Source of the DNA: Apostichopus japonicus
Lineage: Eukaryota; Echinodermata; Holothuroidea; Aspidochirotida; Stichopodidae
Direction of reading: 5' to 3'
DNA: 64,000 nucleotides
NCBI RefSeq assembly: GCF_037975245.1
Contig: NC_092581.1
Location: 570,501 to 634,500 of the forward strand
The stretch's first letter is position 1, and each line of letters starts with the position of its first letter. Below are positions 14,801 through 29,800 of this stretch, one piece after another. The position numbers were made by a program, and so were the translations under genes. The notes under the pieces are model-generated. The model saw only the letters and a program-made list of their open reading frames with translations. It made no database searches and was not told where the DNA came from.

Positions 14801-17800
14801 TTTTTGCCATTTACACCGACCGTTCAAATTGTTTACTGTTGCTATACACAAGAAATTATCTGACCGATTTCAGCGTTATGGATTCTGAAAAAGTGAAAAC
14901 ATGTTGCCATGTAGATAAATCAATTTTATCCATAATTAAATTGTAATAGTGATGCAATGACTGTGGAGGACCTAATGTTCTTACATGTCCTCCTGTTTCA
15001 TATTGTGCCATATGGAACACTCATTCGGTATTCAAACAGTGAAATAATTGAAGATAACGAAAACGATTCTAAGATATAACATAGAATTTACTGATGATTT
15101 GGGAATAATTACCTATGATAAATTATATAACATATCAATGTATATCGACAAAGTAACGGTGTAGACAACACATAATCTTCTCAACTTATCTATCCTTCTT
15201 AGCCTATTTAAATAATTTTGTTACAAAACCGCTATGATTGCATATATAATATGTTTAAACCTTACAAGTCACCCAAGATGTAATCAAAAGTAGCGTACCA
15301 ATGTACTTCTTTCAGGTTTTGCTGTTAAATTTCATCAATTATTTAACTAATTGGAACTTTTGGAAAAATGATTTACCAATTGCTCTGCCCACACACTGTC
15401 GAATACATGAATTTTATTATTTTTCCTGCTAGCATGCAAAACAAAATAAATAAACTTGTGATTACCTTTAACAATATGTTATGTAAATATTTTGGCCTCA
15501 AATCAAGCTAGCAGTTGCAATGCTTAAGAGTGTCGCAGTGGCCATCTCAATCAATTTCGCTCACTAATTTTCATCAACAAAAATTAGTTTTGTCATCAGC
15601 AAAGATATGAGTTGAAGGAATTAGAACGGCATTTTTAGATATCATATAACATATAGATAAGAAAGTGCAATTGTCCCAAACAGAAACCTGGAGGATCCCA
15701 GTGGTGATTTTCATATAATAATATTACACTGAAAGTGTCTGCGCTGTTTCTTGTTACATAATTAAATCAAGAGTATATCTTTTTTTAAAGTTTTAAGACG
15801 GATGTCATGCAAGGTTGATTAACATATTTTACGTTGAAGATGATCATCGTCGTTGTAAATTCAATTTTAAAATGCTCCAAAAGTGAATTGTTTAAAACGG
15901 ATATAAACATCTTGGGAACCGATTAAGTTTTCCAACAAATTTCTAGCGCTCTTTAAACTTGTTGCTAGTATCCACAAGAAATCTTTAATTATTGCCTCAT
16001 GTTTCTTCTATATTCGTGACACAGAAACGGGAAACGTTTGCGGTAGCGGAGGTTTAGAGATACAGGGGAGCTGTTTTGGGACAGTCCAGAACAGAAGTCA
16101 AACAGCTTGTCAGGATATCTTCCAGTCCAACAGTCACCATGCTATCATCAACACTGAGGATTTAAGAAACGCCCTCTATTCTGACTTTGACAACCTGGAA
16201 TTGGCCAACTATCATTATTACCGAATAGGGTTAAACCTGGAACATTTTACCAATGGAACCTTGAATGCTGAGTTTGAACCTTTTTACTGGTACGACGGAT
16301 CACCAGCAACATACACCAACTTTAAAGAAGAGGTTTGGGTTGAAGATTATGCAGTGACGTCAGCGGCTCTACAATCTTTTTGTGTCTACTTAAGTCTGAA
16401 GGACTCGTTCTCATGGCTAGTGTTTGAATGTAATACTCTGACAATCACGCCAGGCGCATTATGTCAAATGGGTAAGTAACAGCCTGTACCCAAAGTAGCT
16501 ATTTATACAAACACTTGGTTTTAATTAAAACAGACAAGTGATTTCAGTCTGCAACACTCTGTGTGCTTTAATGTTTATCAGTATAGCAACTTTTCGGAAG
16601 GAGATGCCAATTGAAGGCCATAGTATCAAAATGAAAATGACTCGCCAAAGGTGTACCCTCCATCTCCCACCTACCCAAGGTCAACCTTTTCATTATGTGA
16701 CATTGGCCACACCGCTGATATTTTGACAGATTAAAACCATAATATCGCAACATATAGAATAGCATCTCTCGTTTCGTTAATTTTTGGTCCGTCCGTCTAC
16801 GTTATGTCCAGTTTTCACATCTTTTACGTGTTCATCTACAGTGGTATTGAACCATGTAAGTTTCTCGTTATCGTTGAGCTGGGGTCCGTCTGTAGACGTT
16901 ATATCCAGTGTTCACATCTTTTACGTGTTCATCTACAGTGGTATTGAACCATGTAAGTTTCTCGTTATCGTTGAGTTGGGGTCCGTCTGTAGACGTTATG
17001 TCCAGTTTTCACATCTTTTACGTGTTCATCTACAGTGGTATTGAACCATGTAAGTTTCTCGTTGAGATGGGGTCCGTCTGTCGACTTTATATCCAGTGTT
17101 CACATCTTTTACATGTTCATCTACAGTGGTATTGAACCATGTAAGTTTCTTGTTATCGTTGAGTTGGGGTTCGTCTGTCGACGTTATGTCCAGTTTTCAC
17201 ATCTTTTACGTGTTCATCTACAGTGGTATTGAACCATGTAAGTTTCTCGTTATCGTTGAGCTGGGGTCCGTCTGTAGACGTTATATCCAGTGTTCACATC
17301 TTTTACGTGTTCATCTACAGTGGTATTGAACCATGTAAGTTTCTCGTTATCGTTGAGTTGGGGTCCGTCTGTAGACGTTATGTCCAGTTTTCACATCTTT
17401 TACGTGTTCATCTACAGTGGTATTGAACCATGTAAGTTTCTCGTTGAGATGGGGTCCGTCTGTCGACTTTATATCCAGTGTTCACATCTTTTACATGTTC
17501 ATCTTCAGTGGTATTGAACCATGTAAGTTTCTCGTTATCGTTGAGTTGGGGTTCGTCTGTCAACGTTATGTCCAGTTTTCACATCTTTTACGTGTTCATC
17601 TACAGTGGTATTGAACCATGTAAGTTTCTCGTTGAGATGGGGTCCGTCTGTCGACTTTATATCCAGTGTTCACATCTTTTACATGTTCATCTACAGTGGT
17701 ATTGAACCATGTAAGTTTCTCGTTATCGTTGAGTTGGGGTTCGTCTGTCGACGTTATGTCCAGTTTTCACATCTTTTACGTGTTCATCTACAGTGGTATT

Positions 17801-20800
17801 GAACCATGTAAGTTTCTCGTTGAGATGGGGTCCGTCTGTCGACTTTATATCCAGTGTTCACATCTTTTACATGTTCATCTACACTGGTATTGAACCATGT
17901 AAGTTTCTTGTTATCGTTGAGTTGGGGTCCGTCTGTAGACGTTATGTCCAGTGTTCACATCTTTTACGTGTTCATCTACAGTGGTATTGAACCATGTAAG
18001 TTTCTCGTTATCGTTGAGTTCGGGTCCGTCTGTCGACGTTATATCCAGTGTTCACATCTTTTATGTGTTCATCTACAGTGGTATTGAACCATGTAAGTTT
18101 CTCGTTATCGTTGAGTTGGGGTCCGTCTGTCGACCTTATATCCAGTGTTCACATCTTTACGTGTTCATCTACAGTGGTATTGAACCATGTAAGTTTCTCG
18201 TTATCGTTGAGTTCGGGTCCGTCTGTAGACGTTATATCCAGTGTTCACATCTTTTACGTGTTCATCTACAGTGGTATTGAACCATGTAAGTTTCTCGTTA
18301 TCGTTGAGTTCGGGTCCGTCTGTAGACGTTATGTCCAGTGTTCACATCTTTTACGTGTTCATCTACAGTGGTATTGAACCATGTAAGTTTCTCGTTATCG
18401 TTGAGCTGGGGTCCGTCTGTAGACGTTATGTCCAGTGTTCACATCTTTTACGTGTTCATCTACAGTGGTATTGAACCATGTAAGTTTCTTGTTATCGTTG
18501 AGATGGGGTCCGTCTGTAGACGTTATGTCCAGTGTTCACATCTTTTATGTGTTCATCTACAGTGGTATGGAACCATGTAAGTTTCTCGTTATCGTTGAGT
18601 TGGGGTTCGTCTGTCGACGTTATGTCCAGTGTTCACATCTTTTACGTGTTCATCTACAGTGGTATTGAACCATGTAAGTTTCTTGTTATCATTGAGATGG
18701 GGTCCTTCTGTAGACGTTATGTCCAGTGTTCACATCTTTTATAGGTTCATCTACAGTGGTATTGAACCATGTAAGTTTCTCGTTATCGTTGAGTTGGGGT
18801 CCGTCTGTAGACGTTATGTCCAGTGTTCACATCTTTTACGTGTTCATCTACAGTGGTATTGAACCATGTAAGTTTCTTGTTATCGTTGAGATGGGGTCCG
18901 TCTGTAGACGTTATGTCCAGTGTTCACATCTTTTATGTGTTCATCTACAGTGGTATGGAACCATGTAAGTTTCTCGTTATCGTTGAGTTGGGGTTCGTCT
19001 GTCGACGTTATGTCCAGTGTTCACATCTTTTACGTGTTCATCTACAGTGGTATTGAACCATGTAAGTTTCTTGTTATCATTGAGATGGGGTCCATCTGTA
19101 GACGTTATGTCCAGTGTTCACATCTTTTATAGGTTCATCTACAGTGGTATTGAACCATGTAAGTTTCTCGTTATCGTTGAGATGGGGTCCGTCTGTAGAC
19201 GTTATGTCCAGTGTTCACATCTTTTATGTGTTCATCTACAGTGGTATTGAACCATGTAAGTTTCTCGTTATCGTTGAGTTGGGGTTCGTCTGTCGACGTT
19301 ATGTCCAGTGTTCACATCTTTTACGTGTTCATCTACAGTGGTATTGAACCATGTAAGTTTCTCGTTATCGTTGAGTTGGGGTTCGTCTGTCGACGTTATG
19401 TCCAGTGTTCACATCTTTTACGTGTTCATCTACAGTGGTATTGAACCATGTAAATTTCTCGTTATCGTTGAGTTGGGGTTCGTCTGTCGACGTTATGTCC
19501 AGTGTTCACATCTTTTACGTGTTCATCTACAGTGGTATTGAACCATGTAAGTTTCTTGTTATCGTTGAGTTGGAGTCCGTCTGTAGACGTTATGTCCAGT
19601 GTTCACATCTTTTACGTGTCCATCTACAGTGGTATTGAACCATGTAAGTTTCTCGTTATCGTTGAGTTGGGGTCCGTCTGTAGACGTTATGTCCAGTGTT
19701 CACATCTTTTACGTGTTCATCTACAGTGGTATTGAACCATGTAAGTTTCTTGTTATCGTTGAGTTGGGGTCCGTCTGTAGACGTTATGTCCAGTGTTCAC
19801 ATCTTTTACGTGTTCATCTACAGTGGTATTGAACCATGTAAGTTTCTCGTTATCGTTGAGTTGGGGTTCGTCTGTCGACGTTATGTCCAGTGTTCACATC
19901 TTTTACGTGTTCATCTACAGTGGTATGGAATCATGTATAAGTTTTCTTGTTATCCTTATATGTTTTGTTAATTATTATTGAACAAGTGGGTTTAATACTT
20001 GATTCACACAAATGGGATATATAGCTCTGATTGCATTTATAAAAACTTTTTCTATTTGTCTAAAGATATAGACGAGTGTCATGACAGGAACAAACCCTGT
20101 TCACATGTCTGTGTCAACACTCCCGGTAGCTATTACTGCGCATGCCCAGATGGGTTCTATGTCAACCCAGAACAGGAGAATTCTTGTTTGTGTAAGTAAT
20201 TATTATTATTAAGAAAGTGCTCTTCTGCTGCTAACACTACATAGCTCTGCTTTATGAACATATGTACATCACTACTAAACTAGAACTCGATGTATAATGA
20301 ATAAGATGGTTATAACAACAACATGACTAGCCGCTTAACACCATAAATGTATCTGTCTCAAAACTCCTATGAAGTTCATAATTATCTCGAAAATACTTCA
20401 AAACTATCATGAGTGGCATTGCTAACCAAACTGAATGCGCAATATAATTTTTTGTAGTGTTGCATTGTTTGTACGTGATAATACAGCATACTATAAAATA
20501 TGAAAAATAATATACTGGAAAGGAGATAAGTGAATGCTGAGGGCTTTCATTATCTGGTAGCTTAGCATATAGCTTCAGCGGTGTGTGGGCACGGTTCCTC
20601 ATTTAATTTACGCTATAAATTAATATGCGTAATTCTCATTTCAACCTAGTTGAAAAGTTCTATTTTACATCGGGAGGTTGAGGAGATGAGAATAAAGCAT
20701 TAATAACTACTAATCTCATAGCACAATGCTTGAGCTCCTTTTATGAGATGTACAAGTCATTTATGAGCCTGATAGGCCTAGCGCCTACACGAGTCAGTTG

Positions 20801-23800
20801 CTAAACCTGGGTGTTGGGGGAATTTGACATTGTGTCCCCCACCCTTCAGTGGAGGGGGACATGTTCGCCTGTCCCTCCCAGGATTGAAGCCCCTGCTCAG
20901 GGAATAAATTTAGATATTTAAATCAGTGTTGGGTACATCAATCTCTTACATTACAATGCATCGCTGGTGCACCAGGATTAAATCCTTACAAAAGTTGTAA
21001 TTGGTAAAGGGATTTGTGCTAGTTATAGATATACGGGATACAGCATTTGCACGAAACACGACCAAAATGTTGCAAGGAAAATGTTGTACCTATAAAGTGC
21101 AATGTAGGTATTCTCTGATAGGAAGATGTACTGCACATTTAACTTGGAAGCGTTCACAAGCATGTATATTTGGTGGGAGCGGGAAGAGATTCATCAGTCT
21201 TGCTACATCATTACTTAAATTGTTGGATAAGAGAGTTAAAAATGCCTTCACCTATGTAGATTTATGAAGGAAATTTGACCCTCCTATAGGTTGCTTTTCA
21301 AGCCATGGCGTGGGGTTGGGCTCACAGCTTTGTGTCAGAGGTCAATCTCTATACACAATAGTTTCACATTCTTGCCAGTGGATTTGTTGGATTTCTGAAA
21401 TGACAGGCACTCAGACGGTATAGCAGATAATGGATAAGAATAACTGTAGTTAAATGAAAAAGTACAAATCATAAACCTTGTGGCAATCCCTTTGTGTGGC
21501 TGACAAGGTGTTATGTAACCTACCTGCTGTATAGGTGTTACGTAATCTACATGCTGTAAAGGTGTTACGTAACAATGCTATCTAGGTGTCACGTAACCTA
21601 CATACTATACTCTCTTGAACCATACCGTTCTGCAGCTCTTTGCTCATTTATTGGCTACGACGCTTTCGAAGGAAATGGAGTTTGCGTTAGTTTGGGAGGT
21701 ACCATTATGACAAAACAGGAAGCGACCCAGGAATGTGAAGAAATAGAGGGAGCTCTTTTAGATTCCTTCTACACTTCTTCAATCCAAAAAGACCAGGTAT
21801 GTAGATCAAACATTCTAATGTAAAATGAGACTACAGGGGTATTAGATAATATGGGCGAGTGCGGAAGCGGTGTATATCTTCTCTATAGAGGTGCAAATAA
21901 TATAGGATCATATACACAGCAACATCTACAGATAGTCTCATTGTATAAAGGTGTGGAGGATGAGAGGGGAGAGCAAATTATCTGTAAACGGCTACAGTGG
22001 GTTCTGGGTCTTTTAGATACAAACAATGAATTCCAAAAACACAAATGTCAGCTTTGTCATGAAAGTCACTTACTAATATTAGTCTTGAATAACATTTAAA
22101 TAATATAGTTTCAATATTCAAGATCAAATGAACATCAAAATCATATAAACAAAATACTTTTTCTCTTAGAGTTTGAGAGATGTCCTCTCAAGAGGGATTT
22201 GGGTAGAACTGCCTTTACCAGAAGCAGCCGACGTCTGTCATGTTCTTATTGGCAATGAAAGCTTTATCACTACCAACATAACCAACTGTGATTCCAGACA
22301 CAACTTCATTTGCATGCGAAGTAAGTATGTAAAAGTGATAGGTGTTCTTGCTGTATGACGTCAGATCCAGAACTGGATTAATTAATATAATTAACTTATT
22401 AACTAATTAATTTATTAACATAAAACAAATGAGCATAAGCTGCAGCTTATGATCATTTGTTTTATAATACTAAGGATTGTTCGTAAAACAAACAATGTAT
22501 ATATTAATTAATCCAGTTCTGGATCTGACGTCATACGACAAGAACACCTATCACTTTTACATACTTATTTCGCATGCAAATGAAGTTTGACATTTGACCC
22601 TGAAATGTGCAAAGGTGGAGAGCTGGACAGGAACTTTGGGGTCCTTGTGCTGGGTATAATCCATTTTCAACTTTATATATACCTTTAAATGTACAATTTT
22701 CTTGACGTCATCATGCAAAATATCAAGAGGAAACTTAGTTACTCAATTTTGTTTATCCGTCAGTTTGAATTCAGTGACCTTAAGTCAGGTTTTACAATAA
22801 CATTTCAGAGGAAATATTGAAATAAATTTATTTCTTAATTTTTCATCGATATAACTGAAGATTTCTTATGACATTCCCACTAGATTATCCAGATTCCTTT
22901 AAAATTGATGGCGGTTGTGTTGAAGAAAGACGAAGATCACAAGAACGATGTCCAATAGAGAATGTATATTACAACGAAGGTTACCTTTCATGGGTTGCTA
23001 GTCCGCGTTTTTATCAGCATATGACTACTACCATCTTCCACATCCTTGTACGACCAGGTTACCAAATAAGGTATTGAAAACTTTCAAGTGAAATGCTCAT
23101 AATTAAGACGAAAAGACTTAACTTGGTCAGCCAGTCTGGAACTACAACAGGCCTCATATTTCACGGCGGCCACGTTGGCCATGACCGACGGTGCCTTCCA
23201 ACTGGCCTTGGTGCCTATAGGAAATCTGACGTTTTTACCGCCAAAATGCCTTGCCCTTTTTTTTATCATCGCTAAAATAGTAAACATTCGATTTGACCAT
23301 TCTGAGTGTCCATGCAATATATGTATGTTAACTTTCAAGGAAAATAGTTTGGATTTTAGACGGATTTCAGAGGCATTCACCATTACTGCATTGAAAATGT
23401 ACTTGACACAAAGTCATAAATTTAGCAAACATACACATGTAAAACTGAAAGAACTAACACTATTATTTACATCGGCCAGGAAGAAACAGTTGGTCTCAGT
23501 TTCTGCCAACTCATGCAATTTTCAATAAACCAGTTAATAATGAAATAAAGACCGGAATATTCATGGATAGACACTGGGCTTCAGGGACGTAGCCAGAAAT
23601 TCGAAGGGGGGGGGGGAGCAGAATTTCAAAAGGGGCACTACTCTCAAAGGGAGCATTATTACACTTAACGGAGCGCCATGATGTACAAAGAAAAGGTTTG
23701 CCCAAAATGCCTCCAACGTTGCAGAAAGCAAACAATAATAAGAGTATTGTATTACGTAGCAGACAAAATTTCAGGGGAAAGATTGAGAAGGGTCGCTTAG

Positions 23801-26800
23801 CTTCCTTCAACCTGAAAAGATGTCTTTAATGATATTTCCTGATTTTGGTTAAATTTATTGTTTGGGGTACTAGGGTGGGGGGTAGCGATCGCTCCCATTG
23901 CTCCCCCTAGGCTACGTCCGTGACTGGGGCCCTGGTTCAATGGACCTCCTGATCGCCTATTGCTTTGCCTCTGTTATTACACCAGAGAGCCTGTACTATT
24001 TTTCCAAGGTTAAGAATGATTAGGACTTGTATGATACGAAACATCTGAAAGTAAATTGTCTTAATCAATTGTTTCACTCTTTGGAAATATGAGCTCATTC
24101 ATTATATTCTGGAATATGATCTCATTTTTCCGCACCAGAATCAACTTTGCCAGTATTAATCTGAGAATCGATGACAAACTTTCTTGTGTGGACAGTCTAG
24201 AACTGGTGGAGAACTTCGAAAGCTCACAATCTGTGAAAGGGATGTACTGTGGAGACATTAAAAAACTTATACTTCAACTAGAGACAAACAATGTAACACT
24301 GAGTCTCAAAATAGGACCACTGCTGGATGAAATGTCTGATCAGTTATATCTACATGCCTATTTTGAAGGATTAAGTAAGTTATTGAAAATTAAATGTTTA
24401 CCTCACAGGCCATGCAAGCATATTTTATTACTGCAGTTTGATGCAATATGTATAATAATAATTATAACAATAATAACACTACCATGCACTACTTCTACCA
24501 CTAAAACTACCACTACTACTACCACTACTACTATAACCATGGGCAGCGATCATGGGGGGAGGGGGGAAATGTCCCCCCCAATATTTTAGCTGGGGGGATA
24601 TAGTATCTAATATTCCCCCAATATTTGTTGGCAAAGTATTTTTTTTGTGGCTATAATAGCATATTTTTTATGATATCGCTAGTAATTTCAAAATAGAAAA
24701 TGCTTACATGCAACTTACAAGGCCTAGGAAGTGCCATTTCCAGCGATCTGGGAGGCAGTTTTGGCCAAAATTTTCTTTTACGCTTCGCGCCAACTCATGG
24801 TGGTGCCACACTTAGATAATTTGCCTACAAGCTTCGCCCCTCCCTTGGCAAATTCCTCGCTACGCGCCTGTCTAACCAAGTCACAATTTGTTACTAAATA
24901 TCACCAAAAAACGACACAGACTTTCAACGAGAGTAGTTTTTACTTATTTTCGAAATTAATTAGCTAGACAGACCATGGGCGCAGATCCTGGTGGGGACAG
25001 CGGGATGCGTCCCCACCAACCTTTTCAGTGGTTGGGACATGATATACCGCGTCCCCACCAATTTGTCTTGACCAAACAGTGCATTGCAAATTTCCCTGTA
25101 TTGAACTTTGGCGCAGTTTGATCCAGCATTGTGCAAATGACATGCAGCAGTTCTCACTTTATTACATTTATCCACAGTTGTTAAATTTTGGAAGGAAATC
25201 GCATTTGCAGTAGTCTATAATAGTTTTCTGGGAGAGGACCCAGACCCATCGTATACAAAGTCTACTTGGATTATTTGTCCCCTGATTTTTTTTTCTGCAG
25301 AAGCCCATGTGTTTCCCCCAACTTAAATTTCTAAGCCATGAGATCTCAAATTTAAGGAGGTTTTGGAGCATTATTGGGTCTGGGAAGTGTTATTTCCGGC
25401 GATCTGGGAGGTATATTTGCCAAAAAAAAAATCTTGTACGCTACGCGCGAACCAATGGTCGGGCTCCGCTTAGATAATATCAGAGAACAGATATGCTTCC
25501 CCACCATTATCCAAGACTGATCTGCGCCCATGAGACGGACCGCATCCGTAATGAAATTTGGTATATATACAAAATATCATGAAGCACGCGAACAATTTGG
25601 GGGTTGTAGTTGCTACGCGCTTACACCCAAGCAAATGTCCCCCCCAATATTTGAAACAAATTGCTGCCCCTGACTATAACTACTATTACAACAACTTCTG
25701 CTGCTACTACTACTACTACTACTTCTATTACTAATACTACCACTACTACTATAACTATACTACTACAACCACTTTTGCTGCTACTACTACTACCACCACA
25801 GCTACTATTAATGCTGCTACTACTACTATCACCACTACAACAACTACTGCTACTTCTATTACTGCTACAACTGATAGTACCACTACTCTACTACTACTAC
25901 TATTAATAGTACGACTACTACTACCACTACCTCTACTACTAATACTTATGCTACTACTACTTCTACCATTACTGCTACTCCTGCTGTAAGTACTACTAGT
26001 GCTTCTAATATCACTACTACGACTACTGTAACTTCTATTACTGCTACAACTGATAGTACCACTACTCTACTACTACTACTACTATTAATAGTACCACTAC
26101 TTCTACTACTAATACTACTGCTACTTCTACCATTACTGCTACTAATGTTTCATATAAAAATCGTACACTTTATAGATTCCGCCAATTGAGAACTGCCACA
26201 ATGGGTCCTCATAATACTTTTAATTCTGTTTCTCTTTCAGATTGCACACTGGATGACTGTACAACCCAATGTCCTTCTGAACCTTTTACGAAATCATTCG
26301 GGGAAATTTTTACTTACAATTTCCCAGCCGCTCTCAGTAAATTCTTTGAATGCGCTTGGACGATCATTGTCAGTAATGGATTTTACATTCGTGTAGACTT
26401 TACATACTTGGACATCAGTTGCTCTTTAAGCTCTCTGGTAATATACGACTTAGGGAATGATTTTGAAAGTGACTTCAGCAAACCACCAAAGTATGACCTT
26501 TGCGGCCACCAAGGAATTTCTCTTGTATCGTCTGGTAATATGCTTCGAATCGATCTCCGTAACTTAGGGGAAAGGTTCTCGACCGGTTTCCATGCTACAT
26601 ATCGCGAAACAGGTATGTCTTAGTTATTGCGTATGTAGTCAATAGTCCTAAACCTTGACTTTCTCTATGTTTGGTACACTTACCTATTGTTATGTATGTT
26701 CGCCAGGTGATATCATGATTAAATATCATCTTTAGTGTCACAAAACATTTTCATTGAAACAAATCTTCATGACAATTGATTCCGAATAACGACAAACAGT

Positions 26801-29800
26801 TGCTTATACTCCTAACCAGTTATTAGTTGAAACAGCCTTTGAGCAATGAACTCGTCTGTTAGTAATCAACAGTAGCATCTGCTGACATGTCTAACACGTG
26901 TTACGGTGTTATAACACACTTCAGTTTATACTTATTAATGGTTGTCTCTTACAGTAAACACTGATCAAGTCATGTGTATTGTGTGAACAAACATTAGTGG
27001 TGCACCCTTAAACATATCATCAGAATGGATGTATATTGTTGTCAGAGTTACTATTTCTTATAAAATTGTGGGTAATGATATTCAGAATCTTGGGGACAGT
27101 AAGTTTGAATCAAAATGACCATCCTTAGCATGCAACAATACATTTTGACAAAAAGTATTTTAAACCACAAAAATTATCATATTTTCTTTAAGAAATACCA
27201 GGATGTGGATTTTTTCCAGTGGATGGTGTTAATAATGGCGTCTCTTGGTGTAATGCATCAAGCGCGATGATAGCTAGCCCAAACTTTCCGAATCCGAGTC
27301 CTACAGAGACCGCCATCTCTTGGCTGATTGTGACATCTCCAGGAACCTACATATCAGTCAATTTTACAGTGTTTGACATATCCTTACTCTCAAGAACTTG
27401 TGAGAAAGCCCAACTGACAATTACCGAATATTCCACAGCCAGCTCTATCTGCAACCAAAACTTTCATGTGTTAAAAGATGGAGTTTATTATAGTCATAGT
27501 AATAATATAACGCTTCGATTGTTGCTTAATAACGAAAATGATGAAGGTAGATTCTTCGCCATTTACAAGAAAGAAAGCTTTGTGGCCAACACATTACCAT
27601 CTAGAGAAGGTGAGTATCATACTAATGATTAAAGTTTTATCAAGAGGCTATACCACGCAACAACATCGTGTCATTAACGTTTTCTGCTTCATGTCTTATA
27701 TGTCTGTGCGTAACTTACCCATAGCAAGCATCTGCATACCAAGATGGCGTAGGGTACCATTTCTGCGATGATATAACTCTCTATTTTCAATATCAACTCT
27801 CTATTTTGTGTTCATTGTGTTTGCCCGTGCGCACACACACATATCATCAATACTTCGCTATACACACATAGTGTGTGTTTGTATTGCAGCCATGAATGCG
27901 GTAAGAGGGACTATGATCCAAGGAGAAGTTTCTCCTTCACATTGACCAGTTTACTTGCCATTGCTTTGATGATTTCCCCGTGTACCTTCTTCCTCATCCT
28001 TCTCCATCGTCCCGCACCCTGGCCACTAGTACGCGTTTGGTTATCCGTCCCGCACCCTGGCCACTAGTACGCGTTTGGTTATCCGTCCCGCACCCTGGCC
28101 ACTAGTACGCGTTTGGTTATCCGTCCCGCACCCTGGCCACTAGTACCCGTTTGGTTATCCGTCCCGCACCCTGGCCACTAGTACGCGTTTGGTTATCCGT
28201 CCCGCACCCTGGCCACTAGTACGCGTTTGGTTATCCGTCCCGCACCCTGGCCACTAGTACGCGTTTGGTTATCCGTCCCACAGCCTGGCCACTAGTACGC
28301 GTTTGGTTATCTGTCCCACAGCCTGGCCACTAGTAAGACGCGTTTGGTTATCCGTCCCACAGCCTGGCACTAGTACGCGTTTGGTTATCCGTCCCACAGC
28401 CTGGCCACTAGTACGCGTTTGGTTATCCGTCCCACAGCCTGGCCACTAGTAAGACGCGTTTGGTTATCCATCCCACAGCCTGGCACTAGTACGCGTTGGG
28501 TTATCCGTCCCACAGCCTGGCACTAGTACGCGTTGGGTTATCCGTCCCACAGCCTGGCACTAGTACGCGTTTGGTTATCCGTCCCACAGCCTGGCCACTA
28601 GTAAGACACGTTTGGTTATCTGTCCCACAGCCTGGCCACTAGTAAGACGTGTTTGGTTATCTGTCTCGCAGCCTGGCCACTAGTAAGGTGCGTTTGGTAA
28701 TTGTTATTCTGTTACAGATGCGTATTGTGAGAAGGGATGGACCCTTAGCAGTAACGACTGTTATCGTGTGGTGCAGAGCTCAGGACTTGTAACTTGGCTC
28801 GAAGCTCAAGAAACTTGTCAAGATTGGTCCGACGAGTCCTCCTACCTTGTAGTGATACATTCACAGCTCGAGATGGATTTTGTACAAGAACTTATTCTGA
28901 AGACAGGGAATCCAGAACTGGGGACATATATTGGTGAAATGATTTGTATTAATTTTAGCCTGCAAAAGTAATTCATAGTTGCAACCAAAAAGTTATTTGT
29001 GCAGTATTGGCCAAATTTAAACATCATTACTAGACCAACTTTTCACGACTTAAATTACACAAATCAAAACTTGACATAGTGATTTAAAAAGTCCTAAACT
29101 TGCTCAGAATCGTTGGGTCAGCAGTATATATTGTTAGTTGTACTTGACAAAACTTCAGAGTAGGGTTCTTAATAAAAATGGGTGGGTGTTCCTTACAAAG
29201 ACCAGAGAAGACAATTGACATTCATCCTATTTTTAGAAAATTACTTATTACTCTTGTTTATTAAACAGATATAGCTCATTAGTGTTCGTGTCCGTCCAGA
29301 GCTCCAATCAAGTCAATGTATATGGAATGAGCATCCTACCAACATTTATATTCTGTTATTTTATTTACTTAAACCCTCAGGACTTTGGTGGGACGAAAGT
29401 GAGAGGGCTTTCCGTTGGGTGAATGGACAACCTTTGACCTTCTCTGACTGGACCATAGATCGGTCAGTGTTATATTAAAACCTTTGCTTCACATCGAAAA
29501 TAGTCGTCTGTAAGGTTTTCATTAATGACCATTGTTGTATATTGACGTAGGGCGGTGTTAACAATTTCTTGGCAACTAATCAGATTCAGCTTGGACAACA
29601 TAATTTAGCAATGTACCTAATATTACATACCCAGAAAGCTTACAAAAATTGTCTGGTAGAAGATTTTGATGCATTGTCCTCATAGTTCTTATGATTCTCT
29701 TTCTAACTATGTGAAAATTTCATTCGACGTTTTCTTCTTATAGAAATCTGGTTTTCAAATTCACCAGTTTCTCACCAAAGCTCTGTTTGTTCGAACGCAC

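Noticed and set aside
16784-19981. Many overlapping plus-strand open frames of 60-110 codons (MFTSFTCSS..., MVLNHVSF...)
   Set aside because: They are one short sequence re-read in the frames of the 97-bp tandem repeat; the period (1 mod 3) makes every unit start a new frame. No coding bias and no family similarity.
25661-25906. 81-codon open frame rich in Thr/Leu
   Set aside because: Translation of a (ACT)n microsatellite.
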